A stretch of 64,000 nucleotides of DNA from Nocardia abscessus. Its GTDB lineage: Bacteria > Actinomycetota > Actinomycetes > Mycobacteriales > Mycobacteriaceae. Positions within the stretch are counted from its first letter, which is position 1. Each line of letters starts with the position of its first letter. This document shows, piece after piece, positions 49,067 to 57,132 of the stretch. Where the stretch lies: the NCBI RefSeq assembly GCF_015477775.1, contig NZ_JADLQO010000014.1, forward strand, positions 124,001 through 188,000. The letters are read 5' to 3'. The notes under the pieces were generated by a model. It had not been told where the DNA came from. It did not search any database and worked only from the letters and a program-made list of their open reading frames with translations. The position numbers and the translations under genes were made by a program.

Positions 49067-50074
49067 TCAGGAGGCGCCGATACCCGCCGCGGACGACGGA
49101 CGGTCGCGGTGCACCGGGCCGTGCGCGTCGTCGCAGTGGTCCTCCAGCACCGGCAGCAGGCGCTGCGCGTCCGCGGCGGGCGCGGCGGCGACGGCGTGGC
49201 TGTGGTCGACCTGCAGCGTGGTGTGGGTGATGCCGTAGTCGTGATCGAGCACGTGCTCGATCCGCTGGCGCAACCCGTGGCAGTCCGCGCCCGCGCGGAC
49301 CAGTACGTGTGCCGAAAGGGCGATGTCGCCGGAGGTGATCTGCCAGACGTGCAGGTCGTGCACCTCGTCGACACCCTCGATGTCCACGAGCCTGCGCCCC
49401 AGCGCGTCCGGGTCGACCCCGGCGGGCGCCGCCTCCAGGAAGATCCGGCCGGATTCGCGGACCAGGCCGAGCCCCGCCTTGACCATCAGCGCGACCACGA
49501 TCAGGGTGGCGATCGCATCCGCCCTGGCGAAGCCGGTGGTCAGTACGACGAGTCCGGCAACGGCGGTGGCGATGAACCCGTACAGGTCGTTGAGCACGTG
49601 CTGGAAGGCGCCCTCCACGTTGAGGCTGGAGCGGTTGGCCTTGCTGATCGCCCAGGTGGCCGCGATGTTGACCACGATGCCGGCCAGCGCGGTCACCAAC
49701 ACGAGACCGCCGGTGACCTCGGGTGGCTCGAACAGGCGGCGCACGGCCTCATAGGTGAGCCAGCCCGCCAGCACGAGCAGCGTGACACCGTTGGCCTGCG
49801 CCGAGAGGATCTCGGCGCGCTTGTAGCCGTAGGTGTACTTGCCGTTCGCGGGCCGTGCCGCCAGCCGGATCGCGATGAGCGCGAGCACAATGGACGCGGC
49901 GTCGGTGAGCATGTGCGCCGCGTCCGACAGCAGGGCCAGCGAATTCGCCAGCACGCCGATCACGACCTCGACCGACATGAATCCGACGATGAGGGCCAGC
50001 GCGATGGTCAGCCACCTGCGGTCGGCCTCACCGGACACTCCGTGTCCGTGCGCGTGACCATGTTCGTGTCCCAT
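49067..50074 (-). CDS. Cation diffusion facilitator (Zn2+/Co2+/Cd2+ efflux, CzcD/ZitB-like)
   Basis: 335 residues. His-rich N-terminus (MGHEHGHAHGHG), six membrane helices with the metal-site motifs SLALLSDAAHMLTDA and HVLNDLYGFIAT, and a cytoplasmic C-terminal domain (VHDLHVWQITSGDIALSAHV). Exports divalent metal in exchange for protons. ATG 50074 has GAAGGG 8 bases upstream; ATGs at 50092 and 50119 are in frame, but 50119 lies within a palindromic site. Likely under an ArsR/SmtB-type repressor encoded elsewhere. Confidence 0.9.
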   Translation of the reverse strand: MGHEHGHAHGHGVSGEADRRWLTIALALIVGFMSVEVVIGVLANSLALLSDAAHMLTDAASIVLALIAIRLAARPANGKYTYGYKRAEILSAQANGVTLLVLAGWLTYEAVRRLFEPPEVTGGLVLVTALAGIVVNIAATWAISKANRSSLNVEGAFQHVLNDLYGFIATAVAGLVVLTTGFARADAIATLIVVALMVKAGLGLVRESGRIFLEAAPAGVDPDALGRRLVDIEGVDEVHDLHVWQITSGDIALSAHVLVRAGADCHGLRQRIEHVLDHDYGITHTTLQVDHSHAVAAAPAADAQRLLPVLEDHCDDAHGPVHRDRPSSAAGIGAS

Positions 50075-50096
50075 CGACCCAACCCTTCCCATCACC

Positions 50097-50117
50097 GCAA
50101 TGTATGCGCATATTTGC
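50097..50117. promoter_or_regulatory. Candidate metal-sensor (ArsR/SmtB-type) operator upstream of the CDF gene
   Basis: A perfect TATGCGCATA palindrome (50103-50112) flanked by GCAA and TTGC, 22 bp upstream of the chosen start in an AT-rich pocket. AT-rich imperfect palindromes of this kind are typical of SmtB/ArsR sensors. The rest of 50118-50215 holds no gene. Confidence 0.5.
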
Positions 50118-50215
50118 ATCTGTCAGGACAGAGCTTAACCGACCCCGACCGGCCCACGGTAGGTCGGCCGAGTGAACTGGATCACGTCCCATATCGGTTG
50201 AGCGAGACGGCCTGG

Positions 50216-50584
50216 TCAGCCGAACAGGGCGTGCACCGCGGCATAGGTGGACACGGTGGCGACCAGTCCCGCACAGACACTGGCGATCACGTTCATCGCC
50301 GCGAAGAGGTAGGCGCCCCGCTCGGCCAATCGCACCGTCTCGTAACCGAAGGTGCTGTAGGTGGTCAGGGCTCCGCAGAATCCGGTGCCGAGCAGCGCGA
50401 ACAGCGGCGCGGCCAGCGCGGCCCCCGCTCCGCTGAGCGCGCCGAGGATCAGGCAGCCGATCAGGTTGACCAGGAACGTGCCCCAGGGGAACAGGCTGTC
50501 GCGGCGATTCTGCACCGCCCGGTCGATCAGATATCGCAGCGGCGCGCCGATCGCGCCGCCCGAAAGGACCAGCAGCACGGTCAT
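50216..50584 (-). CDS. crcB: Fluoride channel subunit CrcB/Fluc (2 of 2)
   Basis: 122 residues, four membrane helices. Signatures GGAIGAPLRYLIDR, FLVNLIGCLILG and GFCGALTTYSTF, the last carrying the conserved Thr/Ser and Phe lining the fluoride path. Forms dual-topology dimers that let fluoride leave the cell. The start overlaps the stop of the first crcB as ATGA, so this is a coupled pair that may make a heterodimer. No fluoride riboswitch is apparent in the short leader. Confidence 0.93.
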   Translation of the reverse strand: MTVLLVLSGGAIGAPLRYLIDRAVQNRRDSLFPWGTFLVNLIGCLILGALSGAGAALAAPLFALLGTGFCGALTTYSTFGYETVRLAERGAYLFAAMNVIASVCAGLVATVSTYAAVHALFG

Positions 50585-51039
50585 TTCGCCCTCCTTCGCG
50601 CGCGCTCGTAGCCCGCCCTGGTGAGCCACATCGCCGCGAGCGTCGCGAGCAGAGCGCAGATCAGCGTGCCCGCCAGGTAGCAGGCCGCGGCGACGATCGT
50701 CTCCGGACGCATGAGCTCGCGGATCTCGTTGACATACGTGGAGAAGGTGGTGAATCCGCCCAGCACGCCCACGCCGAGGAACGGGCGCAGCAACCGATGC
50801 GCCGTCCATATCTCGGTCACCGCCACCATGAGTACGCCGATCGCGAAGCAGCCCGAGACATTGGTGACGAACGTGGCCCACGGGATGTGTCCGGCTCGAC
50901 CGGGCAACCCTTGGGCAAGACCGTAGCGGGCCAGCGCGCCGAGCGCGCCACCCACGGCGACGACCACCAGGACCACACCTTGGGAGCGCCAGAATTCCCG
51001 CCACCGCGCGGGCGTTTCGGCGTGCTCGGCGGCGTGCAT
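50581..51039 (-). CDS. crcB: Fluoride channel subunit CrcB/Fluc (1 of 2)
   Basis: 152 residues from ATG 51039. Four helices after a ~30-residue hydrophilic N-terminus: GGALGALARYGLAQ, TFVTNVSGCFAIGV and GVGVLGGFTTFSTYVNEI give the CrcB fingerprint. GAGGAG is 3 bases before 51039; in-frame ATG 51072 and GTG 51081 would lengthen the N-terminus by up to 14 residues. Paired with the downstream crcB; actinobacteria often need both proteins, unlike single-gene homodimers. Confidence 0.9.
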   Translation of the reverse strand: MHAAEHAETPARWREFWRSQGVVLVVVAVGGALGALARYGLAQGLPGRAGHIPWATFVTNVSGCFAIGVLMVAVTEIWTAHRLLRPFLGVGVLGGFTTFSTYVNEIRELMRPETIVAAACYLAGTLICALLATLAAMWLTRAGYERARRRAK

Positions 51040-51124
51040 CGGCTCCTCGGTCGGTTCACCGGCCACGCACATCTCTAACACGAACGGCCCGGCGCCGCGC
51101 CACCGCCGTCACGACGTGGCGCGC

Positions 51125-51574
51125 TCACCGGCCTTCGGGCGGTCCGTCGCCGTCGTGCGCGACCAGCACCGAACAGCCCGCGTGCCGCGCGGCCTTCTCC
51201 GCGGTGCTGCCCATGAACCGGCCCCAGATGCCCGAGTGCCCGCTGCGGCCGAGAACCAGCAGGTCGGCCTGATGCTCGGCCGCGGCCGTGGCCAACTCCT
51301 TCGCCGCTTGGCCCGCGCGAACCTCAGCCTGCACCGCGATGCCGCGCTGTTGCGCGGATTCGGCGGCGGCGCCGAGCCACCGGCGGCAGGTCTGCTCGCC
51401 GATCGACCGTTCGTCCTCGATCTCGCCGACCACCGGGCCGTAGTGCGGCAGATACTCTTCGACCGCCACCACCGTGAGCACGGAGTGATGCACCGTCGCC
51501 AAGTCGAGCGCCATCGTCAAGGCGGCCCTGGCGCCGGGTGAGTCGTCGTAGCCCACCACGATCCGCTGGAACAC
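51125..51574 (-). CDS. Universal stress protein (UspA family)
   Basis: 149 residues, single Usp domain. ATP-binding pattern LLVLGRSGHSGIWGRFMGST followed by AEKAARHAGCSVLVAHDG; N-terminal IVVGYDDSPGARAALTMAL. GTG 51574 with GGAAAG upstream. Cytoplasmic stress or dormancy-linked nucleotide-binding protein; partner unknown. 85 bp downstream lies the crcB operon on the same strand, so partial read-through is possible. Confidence 0.92.
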   Translation of the reverse strand: MFQRIVVGYDDSPGARAALTMALDLATVHHSVLTVVAVEEYLPHYGPVVGEIEDERSIGEQTCRRWLGAAAESAQQRGIAVQAEVRAGQAAKELATAAAEHQADLLVLGRSGHSGIWGRFMGSTAEKAARHAGCSVLVAHDGDGPPEGR

Positions 51575-51632
51575 CTTTCCATTGTGATCCCTCGGCTCGG
51601 CCGGAGCCAGCGCTATGGCAATCTGTTGGCAA

Positions 51633-52985
51633 TCATGCGGTGGCCGCGGATCGGTCCGCTGCGAGCACCTCGGCGGCCGCGCGCTCGCCCGATCGGATCG
51701 CTCCTTCGATGTAGCCCGACCACTCCGTGGCGGTTTCGCTTCCCGCCCAGTGGATCGCGCCGACCGGATGGCGCAAGGCCGAGCCGAGAGTGGTCAACAC
51801 GCCCGGCGGGAAGAAGGCGCCGTAGCCGCCACGGGTGTACGGGTCGTCGGCCCAGACCTTTTCGTGCCACTCCAGCGGCTCGCGGGCGGCGTGACCGAAG
51901 GCGCGCACGAGCGAGCCGACGATCATGGCGCGTCGCTCGCTCGCGGGAAGCGCGGCCAGCCGCTGCGCCGCCCGGCCGGGCACCAGCGCGCCGAGCACGC
52001 CGGGGCCGCCGGGGCGGGTGGCGTCGAAGGTCACCGGTACCGGATCGTGCAGGTTCAGCGCCTGGCCGGTGAGCCGGTCGTCGCGCCAGAAGGGCCGCTC
52101 GTAGACCGCGAAGGCTTTCAGGACCGAACCCATCGGCATGCGCTGGGTCAATTGGTCGCGCGCGGCGGGCAGCGGCGGATCGTAGGCGATGCGTCCGGCG
52201 AGGACGGGCGGCACCGCCACGATCACGCGCTCGGCGAGCACGTCACCGGAAGCCGCGCTCACCAGGACGCCGTCCGCCCGCTGACGGATACTCGTGACCG
52301 GTGCGCCGAGACGCACCGCGTCCCCGAGTTCCGCGGCGATGGCCAGCGCGGGCCCGTCGGCGCCGTCCACGAAAAGGCGGGTCACCGTCTCGGCGGTGAT
52401 CCCGGCCTCGACACCGCCCGCCGAGCGGATCGTGGTCAGCAGACCGAGCATCGAGATGCTGCCGACGTCCACGCACAACTCCTCGCCGATCATCACCTCG
52501 GCCAGGTTCCGCGCGCGCCGCTCCGGCAGATTCCGGCGCAGCCAGGTCGCCGCGGTCATCGCGTCCAGCCGATCCGCGCCCGGCGTGGTCCACGGGCGCG
52601 CGAGGTCGATCCGGGCGGCCATGCGTTCCAGCCGCCACATGGCCTGGGCGAGTACCACCAGGACCAGCGCGGGCAGTGGCGGCCGGGCTCCGGTGAACCG
52701 GCGCCGGACCACTCCCTCGACCAGCAGGTCGATCCCCTCCGGCGGTGCGTACATCGCCGCGCCGTACTCCTCGGCCAGCGCGGCGAATCGCGTGTGCGCA
52801 CCCGAGATCCACTGTCCGCCGAGGTCGACTGCCCATCCGTCGCCGACGCGCGCGGCCAGGGTGCGACCGCCGACGCGATCGCTCGCCTCCAGCACGACGA
52901 CATCCCGACCGGACGCCCGCAAGGCGCGCGCCGCGCACAGCCCGGCATATCCCGCACCGACGACAACGACGTCCGCACGGTCCAT
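51633..52985 (-). CDS. Flavin-containing amine oxidase (monoamine oxidase-like)
   Basis: 450 residues. N-terminal FAD loop VVVVGAGYAGLCAARALRASG, then LEASDRVGGRTLAA and LGGQWISGAHTRFAAL; C-terminal flavin loop IHWAGSETATEWSGYIEGAI. This is the monoamine/putrescine oxidase family; oxidises a primary amine to an aldehyde with H2O2 release. The Cys of covalent flavinylation in human MAO (SGC.Y) is absent at the usual spot, so FAD is probably non-covalent. GGAGG upstream of ATG 52985. Stands alone. Confidence 0.9.
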   Translation of the reverse strand: MDRADVVVVGAGYAGLCAARALRASGRDVVVLEASDRVGGRTLAARVGDGWAVDLGGQWISGAHTRFAALAEEYGAAMYAPPEGIDLLVEGVVRRRFTGARPPLPALVLVVLAQAMWRLERMAARIDLARPWTTPGADRLDAMTAATWLRRNLPERRARNLAEVMIGEELCVDVGSISMLGLLTTIRSAGGVEAGITAETVTRLFVDGADGPALAIAAELGDAVRLGAPVTSIRQRADGVLVSAASGDVLAERVIVAVPPVLAGRIAYDPPLPAARDQLTQRMPMGSVLKAFAVYERPFWRDDRLTGQALNLHDPVPVTFDATRPGGPGVLGALVPGRAAQRLAALPASERRAMIVGSLVRAFGHAAREPLEWHEKVWADDPYTRGGYGAFFPPGVLTTLGSALRHPVGAIHWAGSETATEWSGYIEGAIRSGERAAAEVLAADRSAATA

Positions 52986-53117
52986 GGTGGCCTCCCGTCG
53001 CCGCACCGTAACTCGACAACCACTGTTGATCACACATCGCAGATCCGCAACCGGCGCGCGCATCGACCCGGCACCGTCACTCGGTACTCCGCGCCCGGAC
53101 GCCGAAATACGCTGCGG

Positions 53118-53699
53118 CTAGCGACTCAGTGTGGCGAGCGCGGCGACGGCGGCATCCTGGAAGGTCGCGGTCAGTGTGCGCGGCGGAGCCGAGACGCGTC
53201 CGCGCACCCATTGCCTGCAGTACTCCTGCGCCGGTCCGACGCAGATCGCGTGGGCCACCGGATAGCCGTCGCCGCCCACGTCCGCGGTTGTGAGCAGCTC
53301 ACGGTACCGGCGCTCCAGCGCGCCGAAGAAGGTTCGATTGTGCTGTGCCAGTTCCGGCTCCGCGCTGCGCGCGACCTCGTCCGGAAGCGTGGCGAACAGG
53401 AAGCGGGCGAGCTCACGATGGTCCTCCACCCAGCCGAGATGGGCCGCGAGCATCGCGCGGATCGCCTGCTCGGCGCCGATGCCGTGCGCGTCGAGGTGGT
53501 CGAGCACCGCGCGCTGATAGTCGAGCATCCCGGCGACGTAGACGGCGGCCGCCAGTTCGGCCTTCGAACCGAACGCGTGGAACATGCTGCCGCTGGACAA
53601 ACCGAGCCGATCGCGCACGCCCGCCACCGTGAACGCCGGATAACCTTTGGCCAGGAGCTGTTCGGTCGCCTCGGCCAGGATCCGCTCGCGGGTGCGCAC
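53118..53699 (-). CDS. TetR family regulator coupled to a crotonase
   Basis: 193 residues, GTG start 6 bp after the crotonase stop. TetR HTH at 20-55 (FTVAGVRDRLGLSSGSMFHAFGSKAELAAA in two helices), followed by a helical ligand domain. Second gene of a two-gene operon whose promoter carries three CTCTAGAG boxes at 13-bp spacing (54402-54435), the probable binding array. Local repressor of the operon; ligand perhaps an acyl-CoA. Confidence 0.87.
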   Translation of the reverse strand: MRTRERILAEATEQLLAKGYPAFTVAGVRDRLGLSSGSMFHAFGSKAELAAAVYVAGMLDYQRAVLDHLDAHGIGAEQAIRAMLAAHLGWVEDHRELARFLFATLPDEVARSAEPELAQHNRTFFGALERRYRELLTTADVGGDGYPVAHAICVGPAQEYCRQWVRGRVSAPPRTLTATFQDAAVAALATLSR

Positions 53700-53705
53700 G
53701 AGCCG

Positions 53706-54392
53706 CTACGCCCCGAACTCGGCGTCGATGCCGGACCGGACCGCGGCGAGCACCTGGGCACGTACCCGCAGCTTCGTGCCGGTGTGCGCGGCGAAGTCTA
53801 TGCCGGTCAATCGCTGCGCCTCGGCGGTAGCGAGTTCGTGCAGCTCGTCGGCATCGGCGGCGAGCACGTCGAGGAAGCCCAGCTCCCTGGCTTCCTCGGG
53901 ACCGACCAGGATGCCGGTATTCGCCGCCCGGTCGAAGCCCGGCGCGGTGAGCCGATGCCGCGCCGTCTCCACGCCGTAGTGCGGAATGGTCAGCCCGATC
54001 ACGACCTCGTTGAGACCGAGCTTGAAATCCCCCGCGACGCCGAACCGCACGTCCGTGGCCAGCAGCGTGAACGCGCCCTGTGCGATCGCGTGCCCTGGGC
54101 ATGCCGCGACGACGGGATACGGGAACCCGAGCAGCCGATGGACCAAGTCGCCTCCGGCGCGCAGGGTACGGCGGATGTCGTCGGCGGAACGGGAGAACGT
54201 CGCCAGGTCGTAGCCGGCGGAGAACATGCGCGGGCGGCCGGTCAACAGGACGACAGCCCGGTCGGCCTCGGCCCGGTCCAGGGCGGCGGCGATGGCCCCG
54301 ATCATGGTCTCCGACATCACATTCGCCTTGCCGTCGTCCAGCGTGATCGTGGCGACCCCGGCATCGAGCCGGTAGGTGACGAGTTCGGTCAT
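53706..54392 (-). CDS. Enoyl-CoA hydratase/isomerase family protein
   Basis: 228 residues, at the short end for crotonases. Oxyanion motif GRPRMFSAGYDLATF and HAIAQGAFTLLATDVRFG, but the catalytic region FKLGLNEVVIGLTIPHYG has Glu only in one of the two usual places, so isomerase-like activity is possible. AGGAGG stands 5 bases before ATG 54392. First gene of the crotonase-tetR operon behind the CTCTAGAG array. Role in acyl-CoA breakdown inferred. Confidence 0.87.
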   Translation of the reverse strand: MTELVTYRLDAGVATITLDDGKANVMSETMIGAIAAALDRAEADRAVVLLTGRPRMFSAGYDLATFSRSADDIRRTLRAGGDLVHRLLGFPYPVVAACPGHAIAQGAFTLLATDVRFGVAGDFKLGLNEVVIGLTIPHYGVETARHRLTAPGFDRAANTGILVGPEEARELGFLDVLAADADELHELATAEAQRLTGIDFAAHTGTKLRVRAQVLAAVRSGIDAEFGA

Positions 54393-54401
54393 TCCAACCT
54401 C

Positions 54402-54435
54402 CTCTAGAGCAGGGCTCTAGAGTATCACTCTAGAG
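54402..54435. promoter_or_regulatory. Triple CTCTAGAG operator array at 13-bp period
   Basis: CTCTAGAG, itself a perfect 8-bp palindrome, occurs at 54402-54409, 54415-54422 and 54428-54435, each start 13 bp from the last. Boxes one and two extend to a 9-bp inverted repeat, CTCTAGAGC and GCTCTAGAG around AGG. The array ends 10 bp before the crotonase start and includes its ribosome-site edge, so binding would block the promoter. Confidence 0.8.
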
Positions 54436-54619
54436 CTGCGGCAGCTAACGCTGGGCTCCGCGCCGGAGGGTCCGGTCCGGACAAGGTGTCGTTGTGGCAA
54501 CGACGCGAAACAGCGGGTCCATGTCTCCCGATACAGGACACAGATGATGCTGCCGAAAGAGCCTGGCGCGTCCGGGCTTCGGACTAGCCTCTGGGACAGG
54601 CTCAGGTGGAGGAAGCGAC

Positions 54620-55867
54620 ATGACCGCAGCAACCGTCATCCGTCCGCTGGCGCCGAGCGAGGCGATCTTCGCCAACAGCGAAGTCCTCGTCGGCTATTCG
54701 ATTCGGGTTGCCGGCCGGTTGGATCTCGCCGCGCTGTCGGCGGCGTTCGAAGCCGTGGTTCGCTCCCGCCCGATCCTCGGCGCCCACCTGGAGCCGGACG
54801 GGCGCGGCGGGCACCTCCTGCTCGAATCCCCGGGCGCCGCAGCGGAGATGACGGTCGCCGAGGGCGATCCCGAGCGGTTGCTCACCGGCGCGCGGCTGGA
54901 TCAGCGCAGAGCGCTCGGCTCGCTGTGCGTGGTCCGCGACGGCGCCGCCGCCGGTGTCACCTTGGTGACCCATCACAGTGTCGCGGATGCCTATCATTCG
55001 CTGGCTGTGTTCGCCGAGCTGTGGTCGTGCTATACCGACCTCGCCCGGGGGCGGCCGCCCGAGCTGGAGCCGCACGGCTTCCCACGCTCGGTGGAAGACC
55101 TGCTCCGCGAGCGCGGCGTGCGCAAGACCGACACACCGGTGATGCCGCACCGCCCGATGGGCGTCGCCCAGATGTATTCCGGCCCCGATGATCCCGACTA
55201 CCTCCTGCCCCGCACGGCGCGGTGCAGGCTGACCCGCGAACAGACCGCCGCGCTGGTCGAGCTGGGGCATCGGGAGAACACCACGATCAACGGCTTGGCC
55301 TCCGCCGCGATTCTGCTCACCGAGGCCGAGCTGCGCAGGCTGCCCCTGGCCGAACTGGCCTACACCTACTCCGTCGACCTGCGCACCCGGGTGACGCCGC
55401 CGATCGGGACGACAGAGGGCACCAACGTACTCGGCTTCGCGAACTTCGTCCCGGCGCCGCGGACCGGCACGTCGCTCGTGGAGCTGGCTCGCGGCATCAG
55501 CGACACGCTGCGCGCCGGAGTGGACACGGGCGACGTGCAGCAGACCCCGCTGCACATTCCCGAGATCGCCGCGGGCCCTCCGCCACGCGCACCGGGAATC
55601 GTGCTCGCCACCAACTGGGGACGCGTGCGCAGACCCCGGGTCCCGGACGACTTGCGAATCACCGACTTCCGCTCGATCATGCTCGGCAAACCGGACAAGA
55701 CCGGGCACCGGCTGCAGCAGCCGAGCGGCACCATCATCATCAGCACCTTCGACGACCGGCTGAGCATCGAGATCCACCACCCCGAGGAAACCACCGACGA
55801 ACAACGGGTGCGGGTCCGGCTGCTCGCCGCGCACCTGTCGGAGTTCAGCGCGGCAGGCGCCGCATAA
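54620..55867 (+). CDS. PapA-like acyltransferase (condensation-domain superfamily)
   Basis: 415 residues. Chloramphenicol-acetyltransferase/condensation fold with the catalytic HHSVAD (His118-Asp123, HHxxxD) and the C-terminal latch around ATNWGRVRRP. The nearest family I can name is the PapA5-type acyltransferases of mycobacteria and nocardiae, which ester-link acyl chains to glycolipid or phthiocerol-like alcohols. No polyketide synthase is adjacent, so acyl donor and acceptor are unknown. GGAGG precedes ATG 54620 by 8 bases. The 183-bp gap upstream carries the divergent operator array at its far end. Confidence 0.8.
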   Translation: MTAATVIRPLAPSEAIFANSEVLVGYSIRVAGRLDLAALSAAFEAVVRSRPILGAHLEPDGRGGHLLLESPGAAAEMTVAEGDPERLLTGARLDQRRALGSLCVVRDGAAAGVTLVTHHSVADAYHSLAVFAELWSCYTDLARGRPPELEPHGFPRSVEDLLRERGVRKTDTPVMPHRPMGVAQMYSGPDDPDYLLPRTARCRLTREQTAALVELGHRENTTINGLASAAILLTEAELRRLPLAELAYTYSVDLRTRVTPPIGTTEGTNVLGFANFVPAPRTGTSLVELARGISDTLRAGVDTGDVQQTPLHIPEIAAGPPPRAPGIVLATNWGRVRRPRVPDDLRITDFRSIMLGKPDKTGHRLQQPSGTIIISTFDDRLSIEIHHPEETTDEQRVRVRLLAAHLSEFSAAGAA

Positions 55868-55893
55868 GGCCGGGTCGCGTCCGAACCTGACCG

Positions 55894-57102
55894 TCAGGCG
55901 CGCGCGGCGGACGTGCGGGACAACGTCTGCAACGGATCGGTGAGCACGTCGGTGAAGGCCAGCTCCGCGGCGCCGATCAGGGTCGCGTCCCCGCCGAGTG
56001 CGCTGGTGCGCAGGCGAACCCGTTCGCGGACGGCTTGCAGGCCGTTCATCGCCACCCGGCTGCGCACCTGCGCCGCCGACGCCAGATAGATCTCCCGCAA
56101 CACGCCGCCGAACACCACCACCGACGGATTGAAGACGTTCACCAGATTGGCGACGCCGTATCCGAGCCATTCGCCGACCTGGTGCAGCGCGTCCCGCGCT
56201 GTCGTATCGCCGCGGGCGGCGGCATCGACGATCGCGTCGACCGCCGCCTGCCCGGGAGGATCGCTGCGTCCCGCCGCCGCGATCAACCCGAGTTCGCCCG
56301 CTTCGGCCTCGAGGCAGCCCCGGGATCCGCAGGCGCAGTGCCGCCCACCCGGATGAACGATCATGTGCCCGACTTCTCCGCCGTAACCGCCTTCCCCGCC
56401 GAGCAACTCGCCGTTGACGATGATTCCGCCGCCGATGCCGACGTCGCCGTGCAGGTAGATCAGATTCGCCAAGCCGACGCCGACGCCACGTTCCCGTTCG
56501 GCCAGCGCGCCGAGATTGGCGTTGTTGCCGACCGCGACCCGCAGGCCGAGGTCGAGCTCCCTGGTCATCGCGGCGCCGAAGGGGACGTCCACCCAGCCGA
56601 GGTTCGGCCCGTACCGCACCACGCCGTCCTCCTCGCGGACCATGCCGCAGAACGCGACACCGACGCCGACGCACACGGCGTCCGCCGCGGCCGCGGCGAT
56701 CATCGCCCGCGCCATGGTCACCAGCGCGGCGATCACATCGTCCGGGTCGAACGCGCCGCGGGGACGGGTGGTCTCGGTGCGATCGAGCACCGAACCGCCC
56801 AACCCGACCCGTGCGGCGGCGAGGCGGTCGGCACCGACGTCCAGCGCGACGACGTACACCCGTTCCGCGCGCGGCCGCACCACCAGCGAGGGCCTGCCTG
56901 CCCGGCCGGTCTGGCCGGGCAGTTCCTCACTCACCAAGCCCGCCGCCGCCAGGTCCGTGGTGAGCGCGAGGATCGTGCTGCGGTTCAGTCCCATTCGCTC
57001 GGCCAGCGTGGCGCGCGACACCGCCCCGTCACGGTGGACGTTCCGCAGCAGCGCGGCGAGGTTGCGCGTGCGGATCTCCTCGGGAGAAGGTGCTGCTCGC
57101 AT
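55894..57102 (-). CDS. ROK family transcriptional regulator (XylR/NagC type)
   Basis: 402 residues. N-terminal winged HTH (VSRATLAERMGLNRSTILALTTDL) and a C-terminal ROK sugar-kinase-like domain: VVALDVGADRLAAARV, YLHGDVGIGGGIIVNG and the zinc motif CACGSRGCLEAEAGE (CxCGxxGCxE). Such proteins repress sugar operons and release on binding the sugar. It lies 30 bp downstream of the ABC permease on the same strand as the xylFGH-like genes, so it is their likely regulator and may be in the same transcript. Confidence 0.92.
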   Translation of the reverse strand: MRAAPSPEEIRTRNLAALLRNVHRDGAVSRATLAERMGLNRSTILALTTDLAAAGLVSEELPGQTGRAGRPSLVVRPRAERVYVVALDVGADRLAAARVGLGGSVLDRTETTRPRGAFDPDDVIAALVTMARAMIAAAAADAVCVGVGVAFCGMVREEDGVVRYGPNLGWVDVPFGAAMTRELDLGLRVAVGNNANLGALAERERGVGVGLANLIYLHGDVGIGGGIIVNGELLGGEGGYGGEVGHMIVHPGGRHCACGSRGCLEAEAGELGLIAAAGRSDPPGQAAVDAIVDAAARGDTTARDALHQVGEWLGYGVANLVNVFNPSVVVFGGVLREIYLASAAQVRSRVAMNGLQAVRERVRLRTSALGGDATLIGAAELAFTDVLTDPLQTLSRTSAARA

Positions 57103-57132
57103 TCACCGGGCTTTCGTCACGAGGTCGGGGAT

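Noticed and set aside
51040..51124. Fluoride riboswitch ahead of crcB
   Set aside because: The leader is too short and none of the conserved crcB-motif segments can be seen.
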